In this document: positions 23,523 through 34,763 of the stretch, piece by piece
How positions within the stretch are numbered: position 1 is the first letter of the stretch
Layout: each line of letters begins with the position of its first letter
Source of the DNA: Oscheius onirici
Lineage: Eukaryota > Nematoda > Chromadorea > Rhabditida > Rhabditidae
DNA length: 64,000 nt
Assembly (NCBI GenBank): GCA_932521025.1
Contig: OW051472.1
Coordinates: forward strand, 7,192,001 to 7,256,000
Direction of reading: 5' to 3'
Made by a program: the position numbers and the translations under genes
The notes under the pieces: generated by a model
The model's database searches: none
What the model was told of the DNA's origin: nothing
Seen by the model: only the letters and a program-made list of their open reading frames with translations

Positions 23523-25724
23523 ATGCGGCTCCTGATAGGTAACTGCCTCTTTGTCTTCTGTTGACTTACCATCAGTGTTTCAGTTCTGACAGTTCTGGTC
23601 ATATCAACAGCTTCTTCACTATACGTACCACCAAGCGAGTGAGTTTACAAACAAATTCCTGAGACTACCGTATCCCAAGTAGAAGCCTTGGTTGGTAAAA
23701 TGTGGTGGCCGCAATTCACAAGTTTTAGTGTTGATTCGATGCTGATTTATCTATCTAAACTATCTAAAGCGCAATGGTGTCTGTGGTGGACTCTGTTTGG
23801 ATGTTTGTTTGTCCGGGACCTCAAATTTTGGTGTATTGTTAAGAGTCGTTAAGAAAAGATCGGTTGACTGGGAAAGGGATCAGAAGAGATCGGTTGACTG
23901 GGGAAAGGATCAGAAGCCTAATCCTAAGGATCAGAATGAAAATGTCTGAAGACTACGTTAATCGTGGCCGATCTCCTCCCGATGCCAAAGCTCTCTGCTA
24001 TTACGACATTCTCGAGATGTGTCTGCCGCTCAACATTTAGTTCGATCATCTGTTCATGAAAAAATTGAACAGCATGAAAACTTTGCTACTCAGCTGAAAA
24101 AATCCGCGTTGATTCACAAAATGTTCTCTTTTCTTGAACAGACTATAAAGGCGACGAAGTCGCCGAAGGCGGCTGGTTCTAATCTAAAAGTACGAGTCTA
24201 CATTTTTTGTCTCTGTTCCTTTGATTATAGTTACAGTCGTTTTTCTGTTCGCTCTCTGCCGATATCTCGCTGGCCACGTTTGTCAAGCACATGGCTTGCA
24301 GAGTTATCTCGCAACTCTTATCGAATGCAAGCTGAAGCAATTCTAGAGAACTAAGCAAATGTTTTGTAGAGATGTTCTCCCGGATCTCGGAGTACCGAAC
24401 TACGACTGTGGAGGCGACCTGATGAAGGCGAGCAAGAACAAGCCGACCAATGTGAATTCACTGAGACCGGCTGATATCAACGTGGTCATGGCCATGGGAG
24501 ATTCTTTGACGGTACCAAAACTGTCTCTCTCATTTTTTAGTTTTCTTGCAGGCTGCGAACGGAGCTGGAGCCGAACCGGACGATCCATTGGGAGTCGTTC
24601 TACAGTACAGAGGTCTGGCCTTCCAGGGAGGCGGAGACAACACTCTCGAAGTCCACACCACCATTCCAAACATTCTGAAAAAGTACAATCCGAAACTCTT
24701 CGGATATGCTCAAGGAATCGGGTCTCCCGGAGTCTGGGAAGTGGCCAAACTCAATGTGGCCATGCCAGGTGCCAAGGCCAAGGATCTTCCAAAACAGGCC
24801 CGACAGCTTGTGAATCTTCTCACTCATCACACTGAGGTACGCGAAAGGAAATTCAAAAGTAGCTAGAAAAAGATAAGACTCAGGTGATCAGTTGGTGGTT
24901 GGGCTACAAACTTTTGAGAGATAAGCAGTGGGTGAAGATCATTGGGTTGGAAGAAGCAGAGGGATATTGAGAAAAAGGATACTTTCAGGACGTCAGTATG
25001 AAAAACGACTGGAAGATTCTGAACATCTTCATTGGAGGCAACGATGCCTGCGACTACTGCGATCATCCGGAATATGTTCCGGATCAGGACGTGCCTCACA
25101 TAACGGAAGCTATCCAGATCATTTACGATAATGTGCCAAAAGTCATCGTCTCGATCACAGGAATGCTCCATTTGGAAGTCTTGAGAAGGACGGAGCCTCT
25201 TCATCCAAAGTGCAAAGAGTTCCACAAGTGAGCTTCAAATTGGTATCTTTACTCTCAGTTCAGTCAAGAATGCGGCTGTGAGGCCAACAAGACCATTACC
25301 AACCAGCAAATCTCCGACTACTGCATGCAATATGCCGCTTTGGAGATGGGAATCCAAACGTCGGGACAATTTGAGAAGGAAGATTTCACGGTGGTTGTTC
25401 AACCCTTCTTCCACGACATCACAACTCCGCCCATGACTCCGGACGGAAAGGTCAATTTGGGCTTCTTTGCTCCCGACTGCTTCCATTTTTCGCAGTACGG
25501 ACACGCTCTGGTCAGCACATGGTTGTGGAAGAATATTCTGGAACCGGTTGGAAATAAGACCACTCAGGGTTCCATGACTGTTGCGGCTCTTCCTCTGGCC
25601 TGTCCTGATTCGGTAATTGAGACACAACTGTCTGTATATGTTGTTTTTCCAGACATGTCCCTTCATCAGAACGACGCTCAACAGCAAAGACTGCACCAAG
25701 TACCAAACGCCTGTACATAATTAG
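23523..25724 (+). CDS. Phospholipase B-type GDSL lipase/esterase, secreted
   Basis: GDSL lipases of this class cleave acyl esters with a Ser-Asp-His set. The block I motif is MAMGDSLTAANGAG (joined across the intron at 24512). Block III is IFIGGNDACDYC (about 25.03 kb) and block V is FFAPDCFHFSQYGH (about 25.48 kb), so all catalytic blocks are present. LRPADINVV precedes block I as in animal PLB1 repeats. Core exons: 24370-24511, 24552-24836, 24989-25227, 25264-25612, 25653-25724. Two short upstream exons (23523-23538, 23584-23638) encode a signal peptide (MRLLIVLTVLVISTASS). The exons between them and 24370 are uncertain: 23935-24015 reads SEDYVNRGRSPPDAKALCYY but its junction to the next open stretch does not resolve. 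The missing link could be an unusual intron or a separate gene. Confidence 0.8.
23743..23830 (+). repeat. Dispersed repeat, copy 1 (inverted copy at 27430-27505)
   Basis: AAAGCGCAATGGTGTCTGTG and flanks (about 75 bp, ending GTTTGTCCGGGA) recur as the reverse complement at 27430-27505. One copy lies in a lipase intron, the other in the intron of the second CYSTM-like gene. Immediately downstream (23850-23935) a unit of about 31 bp (GATCGGTTGACTGG..) is repeated twice in tandem. Confidence 0.8.
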
Positions 25725-26560
25725 ATAAATTGTCTCTCATTCTTCATGAACCTTCTTCCTCTGTTTGAGATAGCAGCGGCGGTAGCTGTTTGTTCTCTGA
25801 CTCACCTCGTCCTCACCCCACCCCGTCTCTCAGTTTCATTTCAAATCGATCACTGCCGTTTCCGATTCTCCATTCACCGTCGCCTTTTTCTCCCGTTGAA
25901 TAGTATTAGTGATCGATGGAAGCGCTAGCGGAGAACTGTCTCTCGGTGTGAAAGAGCGAACAGTCAGCTGTTTTCACCTTCCTCTTCTACTCCCACAAAA
26001 AGTAGAAATGTTTGCTCACCGTCATGTTTTGCTCGTCCAACCTCTTGGACTGCCTCTAAATCGTCTTCAACTTTTCTGTTCAATATAACTCTAGTTTTAG
26101 ATCACGGATAATGCTCTAACACGGTTTCTGTAAATTGTTATTTTAGAAAAACGATTCGCAGATTTAAAATCCAACTTTGGTCACACTCAACTTCGTGATT
26201 AAGGTTCTAGTCCAGTTTGATTTTCTGAACCAAGGCTAGCATTCAAAAGTCAAGACTTTCGTTATTTTTAATCCTATTTGACTGCTTTGACCAGTCAGTT
26301 TACGGACTGCCAGTGAAAACGACTCTTTAGCTGATGCACAGAGCCAGAGCCAGTACGTCTTCCACACGGATCTGGATTATTCTTTCTGGTGTCTAAAATC
26401 AAGAGACGATCCTGAAAAGACTGTTTTTTGATCGTGATCCTTTGGGTCTGAGCCTTTCGGATCTGTCCAGATATTTTTGGCGCTTCAGATCTGGTCATTT
26501 CGTCTTTCCTGTTTGACTTTATTTCCTCCTCAAAAACCCATTTCTCTCTTTTTCAGCAAA
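25725..26560. other. Intergenic, lipase 3' end to second CYSTM-like gene
   Basis: Pyrimidine-rich at both ends. I see no ORF with family features, RNA gene or inverted repeat. It probably holds the promoter of the gene at 26561. Confidence 0.5.
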
Positions 26561-28000
26561 ATGAGTCACCATCATCACCATCATTGTCCTCCACCACACG
26601 TATGTTTGTCCTCTTTCCTCACCTCTCTATATTTCAGCAGCCATATCATAACCAACCCTATTATAACGCCCAACCTGGAGCCTACCCGCCTCCACAGGGC
26701 TATTATCCCCAGCCACAGACTGTTTAGTAAGTTTTGTGTGGATTTTCAAAAATGATCAGAGGATCTGCCAGCCGGCAGACAAATAGAGCTTGTTTAAATA
26801 GGAAGGGAGCACGTGAAGATGAGAGAATTCCCCGGGAGGAGAATAGAGAACAAACATATTTGGAGGTGAAAAACTAATACTTTTTCTGATGAACAGGATG
26901 TGATCAGTTGTGGATATATCCCGGCAGAATCCTCCATTGCTGACTATGCAGTCAGCTGCGAATGAAAGACTAAAAACTGAAATTTGGAAAAATACTGTTC
27001 TTGTGCCGAGTTTGAAGTTTGCAATACGTGTAATTTCAGACAGTCGAAGAACTTGTGCATTTAGCTCTGAACACCAGCCGTCTTCGAAAAAAAAAAGCGG
27101 CGCTCAGAAGTTTATGTTTATGTTTATTAGCGATGATCATATAATTTCTATATATCGCTCCATTCTTCTTTGATTTGTGAACAGATTGTGGAATCTGTTG
27201 AAGGATAGCCATGCGGATCTTGTTTTTCTGCTAACTTCCAGGGTTGAATTTCTGTCAAATGAAAGCCGAGGTACGCTCAGAAGTACGAAATAAATTCTGT
27301 TCAAGTTCTAAATTCCCATTCAAATCGCCTAATCCATTGACAAAACTTAAATTCTCATGACTACATCGTTCTCACTCCAAGCTCAAAACTAATTATTTTA
27401 TCTTGACAATTTCTGTCGCGACTATTTGAGATCCCGGACAAACATAAACAAACACATCCAAACAGAGCCCACCACAGACACCATTGCGCTTTAGATAGTT
27501 TAGATCCGCAGTTCGAAGTTTCCTCCACTTTCTGGACGGTTTCTTACAAGACCTCATTGGAGTTCACGCCAGGACATAATGCACTGAACTCGTCCTTCAT
27601 AGGACACAAAACTAAGTAAAGTGTCCGAGACCTCAGACGTTTCTTATTAAAGTCAAGCGATTTTACGATCGTTGATAAACTGATTGTGAGTTCATAAAAT
27701 GAAGGGACCGTTTAGTCACCGACTACGATGGAAGACCATTAAGCAAAGCGTCAGACGGGAGACATAAAGTAGACACAAGTTTAAAAAAAAAAGATCAATC
27801 AGCAAATAACTTAACAGCAAGAATAACAGTTGATCATTTGAAACAGGACACAAACTTTCAGTGTTCAAGAGCACCATAATCGTCGTCATGGAGGAGGAGG
27901 AGGCGGTGGTCTGTTGGCTGCTCTCTGTGCTGGTCTGTGCTGTGGCTGCTGTCTCGAGCAGTGTTGTGACGATTGTCTGTGCTGTTGTTGTCCCTGTTAA
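26561..28000 (+). CDS. Small CYSTM-like protein, copy 2, with natural N-terminal His6
   Basis: Three exons (26561-26599, 26638-26726, 27862-28000) give 88 aa. It begins MSHHHHHHCPPPH, continues with tyrosine/proline/glutamine repeats (PYYNAQPGAYPPPQGYYP), then GGGGGGGLLAALCAGLCCGC.. and ends CLCCCCPC. Head, phase TA|T junction and tail match the gene at 21146, so the two are paralogues flanking the lipase. Intron 2 is 1.1 kb and carries an interspersed repeat (27430-27505). The His run could bind divalent metal; that is inference. Confidence 0.75.
27430..27505 (-). repeat. Dispersed repeat, copy 2 (inverted copy of 23743-23830)
   Basis: The reverse complement of this stretch matches 23743-23830 over about 75 bp, apart from a few substitutions and a 6-bp length difference. 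It lies inside intron 2 of the second CYSTM-like gene. Confidence 0.8.
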
Positions 28001-28168
28001 GAGACTCTCTATACAGTTCATAAACAGTTTTTTCCATTCATCCGTTCTTTTCATCGTGGCGCATCCGGTCACAGGTCGAATTTGTTCAGCTTTTGTTCCG
28101 TCGGGAGGCGTCGGATCAACGCCGATTGGAAGTCATTCGCGGCTGCTTCAAGCGCCTAAACCGGCAGC

Positions 28169-29135
28169 ATGCTCCCGCTGGCCATCCTTCTCACAATCTG
28201 CGCTGCCGTCTCGAGTCTCCCTCCCAAAGGTCAGTTGTTTTTCGGTTTGATGAGTTCGAAACGGTCTAGATCTGCTTGACTTTTACCGAACTGAAATTAT
28301 TACGATAGGGACTCCGAGACAGTGCTATTATCAGTGGATGCCCACTTCCAATCGTGGGTTCTCATTGTACTGTAGTGTTTTCTGATCAGGGAGTCCTTGT
28401 TCTGATTCGAAGACATTAATACCGTAGTTTTTCATGATCTGTGGGCTTAGAGACTGACGGACATTCACAAAAAAGAGATTTTACGACGGCTTTATTCGCC
28501 ATATGAGCAGTAGAGTGCCGGCGACGTACAAGATTTTGACACCTATCCGTATGAACATCAATGCAATGACTTTATGTACATTATTCTGATTTGACAGAAT
28601 TTGTCGCCTTCTTTTGAAGTTATCGTTGTTTTTACCTTTCCGCCATTTCTTTTAAGCGCTGCTATCGATTATTGGATAAATGGTTATTTCAATTTCTCTC
28701 TAAAAAAAAACGGTTCGATAGCCTTCAAATGATCACCTTGGGTTGTAATTTCGAGAAATGAAACAGAAAACCTTATTCTTTTCCAAACACAATCCCATTT
28801 TCTAGGCTGTACCTCCTGCAAAAACGTCTGGCAAGAGACAGTTCACGAACATGCCGGCCAGATCAAACTGGAAAAAGCCATTGGATCCAAGGGATGTTTT
28901 GTACAAAAGGCTACCTGTTCCCCTCTCGAGCTCGACGGCTTCTCTTTTCTTCAGGTTTCATTCTTTATTGGACCTTAAAAAATCAAATTTGCAGCTAAAC
29001 TTCGGAGCCACGGGTTTTGGCAAACAGGGATCGCAGACGGTCGAATTCCAATGCAACGAACGAGGACAATGGACTTTGGAGCAGAGTGGCAGCAGCATGC
29101 TCGTGGTCGACACGATCTCCTGTCACTCGACGTAA
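28169..29135 (+). CDS. Secreted C6-domain-like protein
   Basis: Three exons (28169-28229, 28806-28954, 28995-29135) with matching phases give 116 aa. The signal peptide is MLPLAILLTICAAVSS. The mature part has the spacing of the nematode C6 domain: GCTSC near the start, GCFVQKATC in the middle, then TVEFQCNERGQW and a final ISC. C6 domains occur in nematode extracellular proteins of unknown role. Its 3' end converges on the Skp1 copy at 29380. Confidence 0.65.
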
Positions 29136-29379
29136 TAGACGATTTTTCTGTGTACAACGAACAAGATAATAACATCGCAAAGTGTCTCTATTTCAAGTAG
29201 AGAGGCTTGAATAAACGCGGAGCAAGTTGATTTCTGTTTACTCCTTTGTCTGATGACACAGTCTGTGCAATCAGCAAAACATCAAATAAATCCGATAAAG
29301 GTATAGTGAAAAGGGTAACAAGGTATGAAATCAGCAAATTTATTGGAACCGGGATGAACAAACACAATGACAATCAAGT

Positions 29380-29930
29380 CTAGGCCTCGACCCACTCGAA
29401 TCTCTTGCGGATTTCCTCTTCTTCCTCGGGAGTGAAGTCGTTCTCGATGCAGTACATGGTCCTCATCTCCTCCAAAGTGTGCCCATCGGCCATGTTGGCA
29501 ATTTTCTGGGTGATGATGTCGTGGAGACCGGGAATGTCCAGGTAGTTCGAGGCCTGAATTCATATTTTTACTAAATTCACAAAAAAAGACAAACCATGAG
29601 CAAGTCGAGGAGCTGGGCGCTGCTGACTTGCAAGTAGTCCTTGTCGGCCTGAGTCAAAACGAGTCGGGGATCTTCGTGGTCTTCTCTCGGCTTGTAGACT
29701 TCTCCACGATGAGCGACACAGAAGTCGACAACCTTCTGAAGAGTCCAGCCGTCCAGATTGTGGACCGGAAGAGCGTCGTTTAGAGCAGGGCTGTTCGGAT
29801 CCTCGATTCCCAGATCTTCGACCATCTTCTTGATCAGTTTCGACTGGAAGGCGGCGTCTTCTTCGATCTTGATTTGGAGACCTTCCTTGGACTCGAGAAT
29901 GAAGGTCATCTTCTTCTTTTGAGCCGACAT
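29380..29930 (-). CDS. Skp1-related protein, copy 1
   Basis: Skp1 links F-box proteins to the cullin in SCF ubiquitin ligases. Exons 29595-29930 and 29380-29553 encode 169 aa: the BTB/POZ-like head (MTFILESKEGLQIKIEEDAA), DPNSPALNDALPVHNLDGWT, and the Skp1 dimer/F-box-binding tail (LDIPGLHDIITQKIANM, EEEEEIRKRFEWVEA). Length and motif order are normal. Protein is identical to copies at 31683 and 38311. The upstream 230 bp match those of the copy at 38311, so its promoter was duplicated too. Confidence 0.93.
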
Positions 29931-30156
29931 TTTGAGGAGAGAGCAGCGGATGTAAATGAACTGAGGGGGGACTGGGAGAGACGCTATAGAATAGACCGCG
30001 TCGCTTCGGGAGCGTGGAAGCGACGTTCGATCTATGCTTTTTGTGCTTCAAAAGCACCAACAGCTTTTATTGTTGTTGAATTGTAAAAAAACGAAAAAAA
30101 AAACGAGAGAAGGATCATACTTTATTCAACGTTGAATACAATCCTGATCGATTCTA

Positions 30157-31304
30157 CTAGTCTTCTTGCTCCTCGATCGTGACCGACTTGGATTTCTTCT
30201 TGCTCTCCTTGACCGTCTTCTTGTTCTCCTCGCTCTTCTTCTCCTCCAACTTGACCATCTTCGCCAAACTGTCTCCCAGCCACTTCTGCACAATTCCTGC
30301 TCCTATGGCATCGCCCCAAACATTGACCGTCGTCCTGAAGCGATCCAAAAGCCAATCGACTGCAAGGATGAGAGCCACCTCTTCTTGTGGCAAGCCGATG
30401 GCTGAGAGAACAATCATCATGGTAATAATGCCGGCGGACGGAATAGCTGCGGCTCCGATCGAGGCCAAGGTAGCTGTAAGACTGACGACGACGACTTTGC
30501 CAAAGGTCAGATTAAATTCGCCGTGTTGAGCTTGTCCTCCAGACACTTCATCGAGACGGAAAGAGTAGCAGCACTGGAGGCGGTCGCAAAGGCCATCGTC
30601 AGAGCCTGAGTCATTCCTCGAGCAAATTTCAGGGGATTCTTTCGCGTGCAGATCAGATAGATGAGAGGCAAGGTGACACAGGCGTGGATGCACAGACCGG
30701 TGATTACGGTGACCATGTAGAGACCGAGCAGACCGATGGTCCCCGTCAGCGACTTGACTGTGATGATTTTGCCCAGGACAAGGAAGAGGATGCCGATGGG
30801 AGTGTACCACATCATGATCATGACCGCCTTCATCATCATCGCGTCCAGAACGGAGAGAATTTCGACAAGGTGCTTCTTCTTCTGGTCGGGGAAGGTGGTG
30901 AGGACTGCTCCGAAGAAGATTGCAGTCACGATGATTCCTGAATTTATTTTTATTGGAGAGCAGAGAAAAGACTTACCAAGAATGTTCGAGCTCCTCTCCC
31001 AGTTGACTTTTCCTTCGTTCATACCCTGCGCAGACCAGACAGTAGCCTGGACGACATTTTCCGGAAACATGTTTCGCAGCAAGTCGAGAAGTGTATCGAC
31101 GGTGCTGCTGTTGGCATTCTTGTGGCTTCTATTTGTTACCAGAAGTTTCTTCGTAACTTCACCATAGTCTTCCGCCTTGCCCGGATGGATAGCCAAGACG
31201 AGAGCAATACCAAGAATCACAGCCAGAATGGTCGTCACGACATAGTAGCCCAATGCAACGCCTCCAATTTTGCCCATCTGCTTGCTATTGAGCTGGGAGA
31301 TATT
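30157..31304 (-). pseudogene. Glutamate/neutral amino-acid transporter (SLC1/EAAT) copy, 5'-truncated and frameshifted
   Basis: Homologous to the gene at 36603 in reverse orientation. It starts in mid exon 2 (..ISQLNSKQMGKIGGVA), so exon 1 and the first membrane helix are missing and no promoter is attached. It shares with the right copy the loss of the NMDGT segment and the resulting frameshift near 30530. After the shift the frame continues to a normal SLC1 C-terminus ([19 protein letters not shown]). With both defects it should not make a working transporter. Confidence 0.85.
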
Positions 31305-31308
31305 CTAT

Positions 31309-32290
31309 TCGAGGGAAATTCTCACACCGGCTTTTGAGAGATTGGTGGGGAGGAGAAGAACAGAGGTGTAACAAAGAGTGAGACTAATAATTGGCACATT
31401 GTGGGAGAATAACTGCCTCTTTGATTTCTTGGGTTCAACACCTCATACACAGAGCCAAAAGACTCTAGGCTTGGGAAGGACTCGGATTTCTTGGAGGTCT
31501 TGGCCTTCCTTGGAGAGCGACGATCAGCAACTGACAACCTTCTGGACCATTGGGACTACAGTTTTAGCTCTGACCGGATTCGACTAGTTGAGGATTGCCA
31601 CCAAAACCAGCTTAAAAAAACGAAAAGATACTGCCAATTAGTTTATAGGAACCGGGATGAACAAACACAATGACAATCAAGTCTAGGCCTCGACCCACTC
31701 GAATCTCTTGCGGATTTCCTCTTCTTCCTCGGGAGTGAAGTCGTTCTCGATGCAGTACATGGTCCTCATCTCCTCCAAAGTGTGCCCATCGGCCATGTTG
31801 GCAATTTTCTGGGTGATGATGTCGTGGAGACCGGGAATGTCCAGGTAGTTCGAGGCCTGAATTCATATTTTTACTAAATTCACAAAAAAAGACAAACCAT
31901 GAGCAAGTCGAGGAGCTGGGCGCTGCTGACTTGCAAGTAGTCCTTGTCGGCCTGAGTCAAAACGAGTCGGGGATCTTCGTGGTCTTCTCTCGGCTTGTAG
32001 ACTTCTCCACGATGAGCGACACAGAAGTCGACAACCTTCTGAAGAGTCCAGCCGTCCAGATTGTGGACCGGAAGAGCGTCGTTTAGAGCAGGGCTGTTCG
32101 GATCCTCGATTCCCAGATCTTCGACCATCTTCTTGATCAGTTTCGACTGGAAGGCGGCGTCTTCTTCGATCTTGATTTGGAGACCTTCCTTGGACTCGAG
32201 AATGAAGGTCATCTTCTTCTTTTGAGCCGACATTTTGAGGAGAGAGCAGCGGATGTAAATGAACTGAGGGGGGACTGGGAGAGACGCCAT
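31309..32290 (-). repeat. Inverted duplication, left arm unit 2 (Skp1 + 370 bp of 3' flank)
   Basis: The reverse complement matches 38255-39231 (Skp1 plus its 3' flank ending ..GTGTGAGAATTTCCCTCGA). Upstream of the CGTCTCTCCCAG block (about 32287) identity falls sharply, but GAAGCGACGCG persists in a shifted context. Confidence 0.88.
31683..32233 (-). CDS. Skp1-related protein, copy 2
   Basis: Exons 31898-32233 and 31683-31856 have the same protein and the same 41-nt intron position as the other copies. The 5' flank differs beyond about 55 bp, so this copy may be expressed differently. Its 3' flank matches copy 3, whereas copy 1 diverges about 35 bp after the stop. An SCF adaptor role is as for copy 1. 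Confidence 0.92.
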
Positions 32291-32524
32291 ATTTTGGGAG
32301 CTGATCGCGTCGCTTCAGGAGAGCCGTTTGAGCCCTGGGTATGAAACTTTTAAATAACCAGCCGCTTTTCAGCTTAAAACTAGACGTTTGCTAGTGTCAA
32401 AATAAGAAAACTAAACGAGGGTGCAACAGAATATATGAGAAAGTTCATTGCATTCTACTATACATACATGTACATATCTTTAATTTTCTCTATATACACA
32501 TCTCGTTGTCCTGTCAACTCGTTT

Positions 32525-34763
32525 CTAATACTGCAGTGCCGGAGTCTGACCCAGCTCCGGCGATCCCGTAACAATATCTCCATGTCTTTTGTGAAGTTCG
32601 GCCCCCTTTTTTCGTCTCTGTTCTCCGGTCATGAAGAGCAGTTCAACTTCCTCAATCGTGTAATTTCTAGTCTCTGGGACGCAGAAAATGACGAAAACCA
32701 AGGCAATACAAGTGACTCCAAAGTAGAGAAAGAAGGTTCCTGAAGAGGTTATTGAACTGATCTGGGGGAAAGTACCGTATTTTGTGATGGCCTGAGTCAG
32801 AGAGAGGAAAGTCAGTGAAATGACGAGGTTGAAGATCCAGTTGACAGCTGTTGAAATGGAAACACAAGTTCCTCGAGCCCAAAGTGGATAGAATTCTGCG
32901 TTGAGGACCCAAGGAAGAGGGGCGTAACCTAGAAAATGAATTAATTTTTAAAAACAAGTAAGAACCCGATGACAAAACTCACAAACCTGTACTGAAGAAC
33001 GACAGATAGACAATCATCAGAACGATCGGAATCACCGTGAAGCGACTGTGACAGAACCCGGACAGGAATTCAGCAGTGCTATGGACATCTGGATTGGTGC
33101 TATTGGCACAAGGACCGGCTCCCAGTTGAAGACCATCCTGTGCCGGGAGACAGTATCCGCCAGTCGACTCAGTCTGGCAAAATCCACAGTGTTCATTGGT
33201 CACACAAGAGTCACAATTGCTGAAGAAGAGTTAGCATTTTGGACTGATCTTACCCAAATTCGTAACAGTGGCTCTGGTAAGAGGATGTAATATTGGACAG
33301 TGGACTCAGTGTCAAAACACTGTCCTTGTTGATAATCAAGAAAGCTCCACCCATGAGAGCAAGGGTGACTCCCACACCGATCACAGAAACGATCAGAAGG
33401 ACCCGTCTTCCGACACGTTCAATCAAATAGAGAGGGATGAATGTGCAGAAAAAGTTGACAGCTGGAAATGTGTGGTTAAATGCTTACAAAAAGAGGATCT
33501 TTACATGAAACCCCAACAGAGATCCAAATGACTGTGTGATTATCTCGGATTCCAGATGATTGGATGATTTTTCCTGTGTAGTACCTAAAATCGGGACGAT
33601 TCTTGGAGATATTTCTGAACTCACATAATTGTATTGATCCCCGACAATTGCTGGAACATTTGCAACATGCATCCAATCAAAAGCGCCTTCCGGACGTGAA
33701 CAGTGGTCATGACTCTCCAAAGGACCGAAGAGCCCTGCAGATGAGCCGAATCCTTAAGTTCCTGTTCTTGTGCATTGGCAATCTCTCCGAGCTCGTACTC
33801 GACCCATTCTTTGTGATCGGAATAGATCTTTCGGATAACTTCTTCTGCCTCCTCCTTCCTGTTGTGCTCATAGAGCCAGCGAGGGCTTTCCGGCAAGAAG
33901 AAGAACATTATGAACTGGATTGCTGCTGGAATGGCAGCAAAGCCGAGCATCAGTCTCCAGCCGACCTCTTCCGGGTCAAGATAGCTGAATCCTCCTGCGA
34001 AGATGTTTGCGGCTAGAAGGCCAAAAGTGATCATCAATTGGAATCCAGTGACCAGACGGCCGCGAATGTGAGAAGGCGACGCTTCTCCTACGTAGACTGG
34101 GACTATCATCGAAGCAAAGCCTAAACGTTTCCATTCAAAAGTTTTCTGAATTATTGGTACCGATAGCCACTCCTAGGAAGACTCGTCCTATCACCAGCAT
34201 GACTTTGTTGATGGCAATTCCGCATATTAGAGCACCAATGAAAAAGATGAAACTGGAGCCGATGATGATCTTCTTGCGACCGAAACGGTCAGAAGCTGGT
34301 CCGGATAGGAGAGCTCCAATCGCGGCGAAACCTGCAAGAAGAGAAAATGAGAGTAAAGAAGGACAGTGATGCAGACGCTGTTACCAAATACTCCTTGCCT
34401 TGGCATTGGAAACTTTACGCCTTTCAATACTGTAGGGGTTATTGTGACTCCTTTGACAAGCTCAGTGATACAAGAAGCTTGAAAAAACTTGCCTGGTGTC
34501 ACGGAAACAATGACCTCCTGCCAGATGTTGTTCATCGGCTTCATCTGCTTGCTCTTAGGGACATAGAGCATTGCAGAAGAGACGATACCCGTATCATAGC
34601 CGAATAAAAATCCACCGATCACGGCACTAAATGCCAAAATATAGACATAGGATCCGACGTGAGGAAGGGACTCTGGCCGGTCACCGTTCCCGTCATCGGT
34701 CTTTACCTAAGAACATATTTTTTGCAGAGGGGAAATGAAACTAACCACATTTATTTGGACCAT
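32525..34763 (-). CDS. Proton/myo-inositol symporter, HMIT (SLC2A13) type
   Basis: MFS sugar transporter of 12 helices that imports myo-inositol with protons. A tiny first exon (34746-34763, MVQINV) joins [15 protein letters not shown]. Signature pieces: [16 protein letters not shown] (helix 1), [11 protein letters not shown] and [10 protein letters not shown] (loop 2-3 and helix 4), [20 protein letters not shown] (mid-loop), [16 protein letters not shown] (helix 7), and [12 protein letters not shown] at the end. The Cys-rich extracellular insert between helices 9 and 10 ([19 protein letters not shown]) is diagnostic of HMIT proteins and absent from plain GLUTs. It ends ALQY at 32525. Intact, and located between the arms of the inverted duplication. 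Confidence 0.9.

Larger units (their letters stand above)
29345..31308 (-). repeat. Inverted duplication, left arm unit 1 (truncated transporter + Skp1)
   Basis: This stretch is the reverse complement of about 36947-38900 with no difference I could find in the coding parts. Homology stops at GGAACC (29345) downstream of Skp1, and begins at ..ATCTCCCAGCTC (about 31304) inside transporter exon 2. Unit 2 is joined there through a few filler bases. Confidence 0.9.

Noticed and set aside
30684-31167. Long plus-strand ORFs antisense to the left transporter copy, repeated as minus-strand ORFs at 37074-37557
   Set aside because: They are shadows of the transporter exons. Their identity between arms only reflects the duplication.
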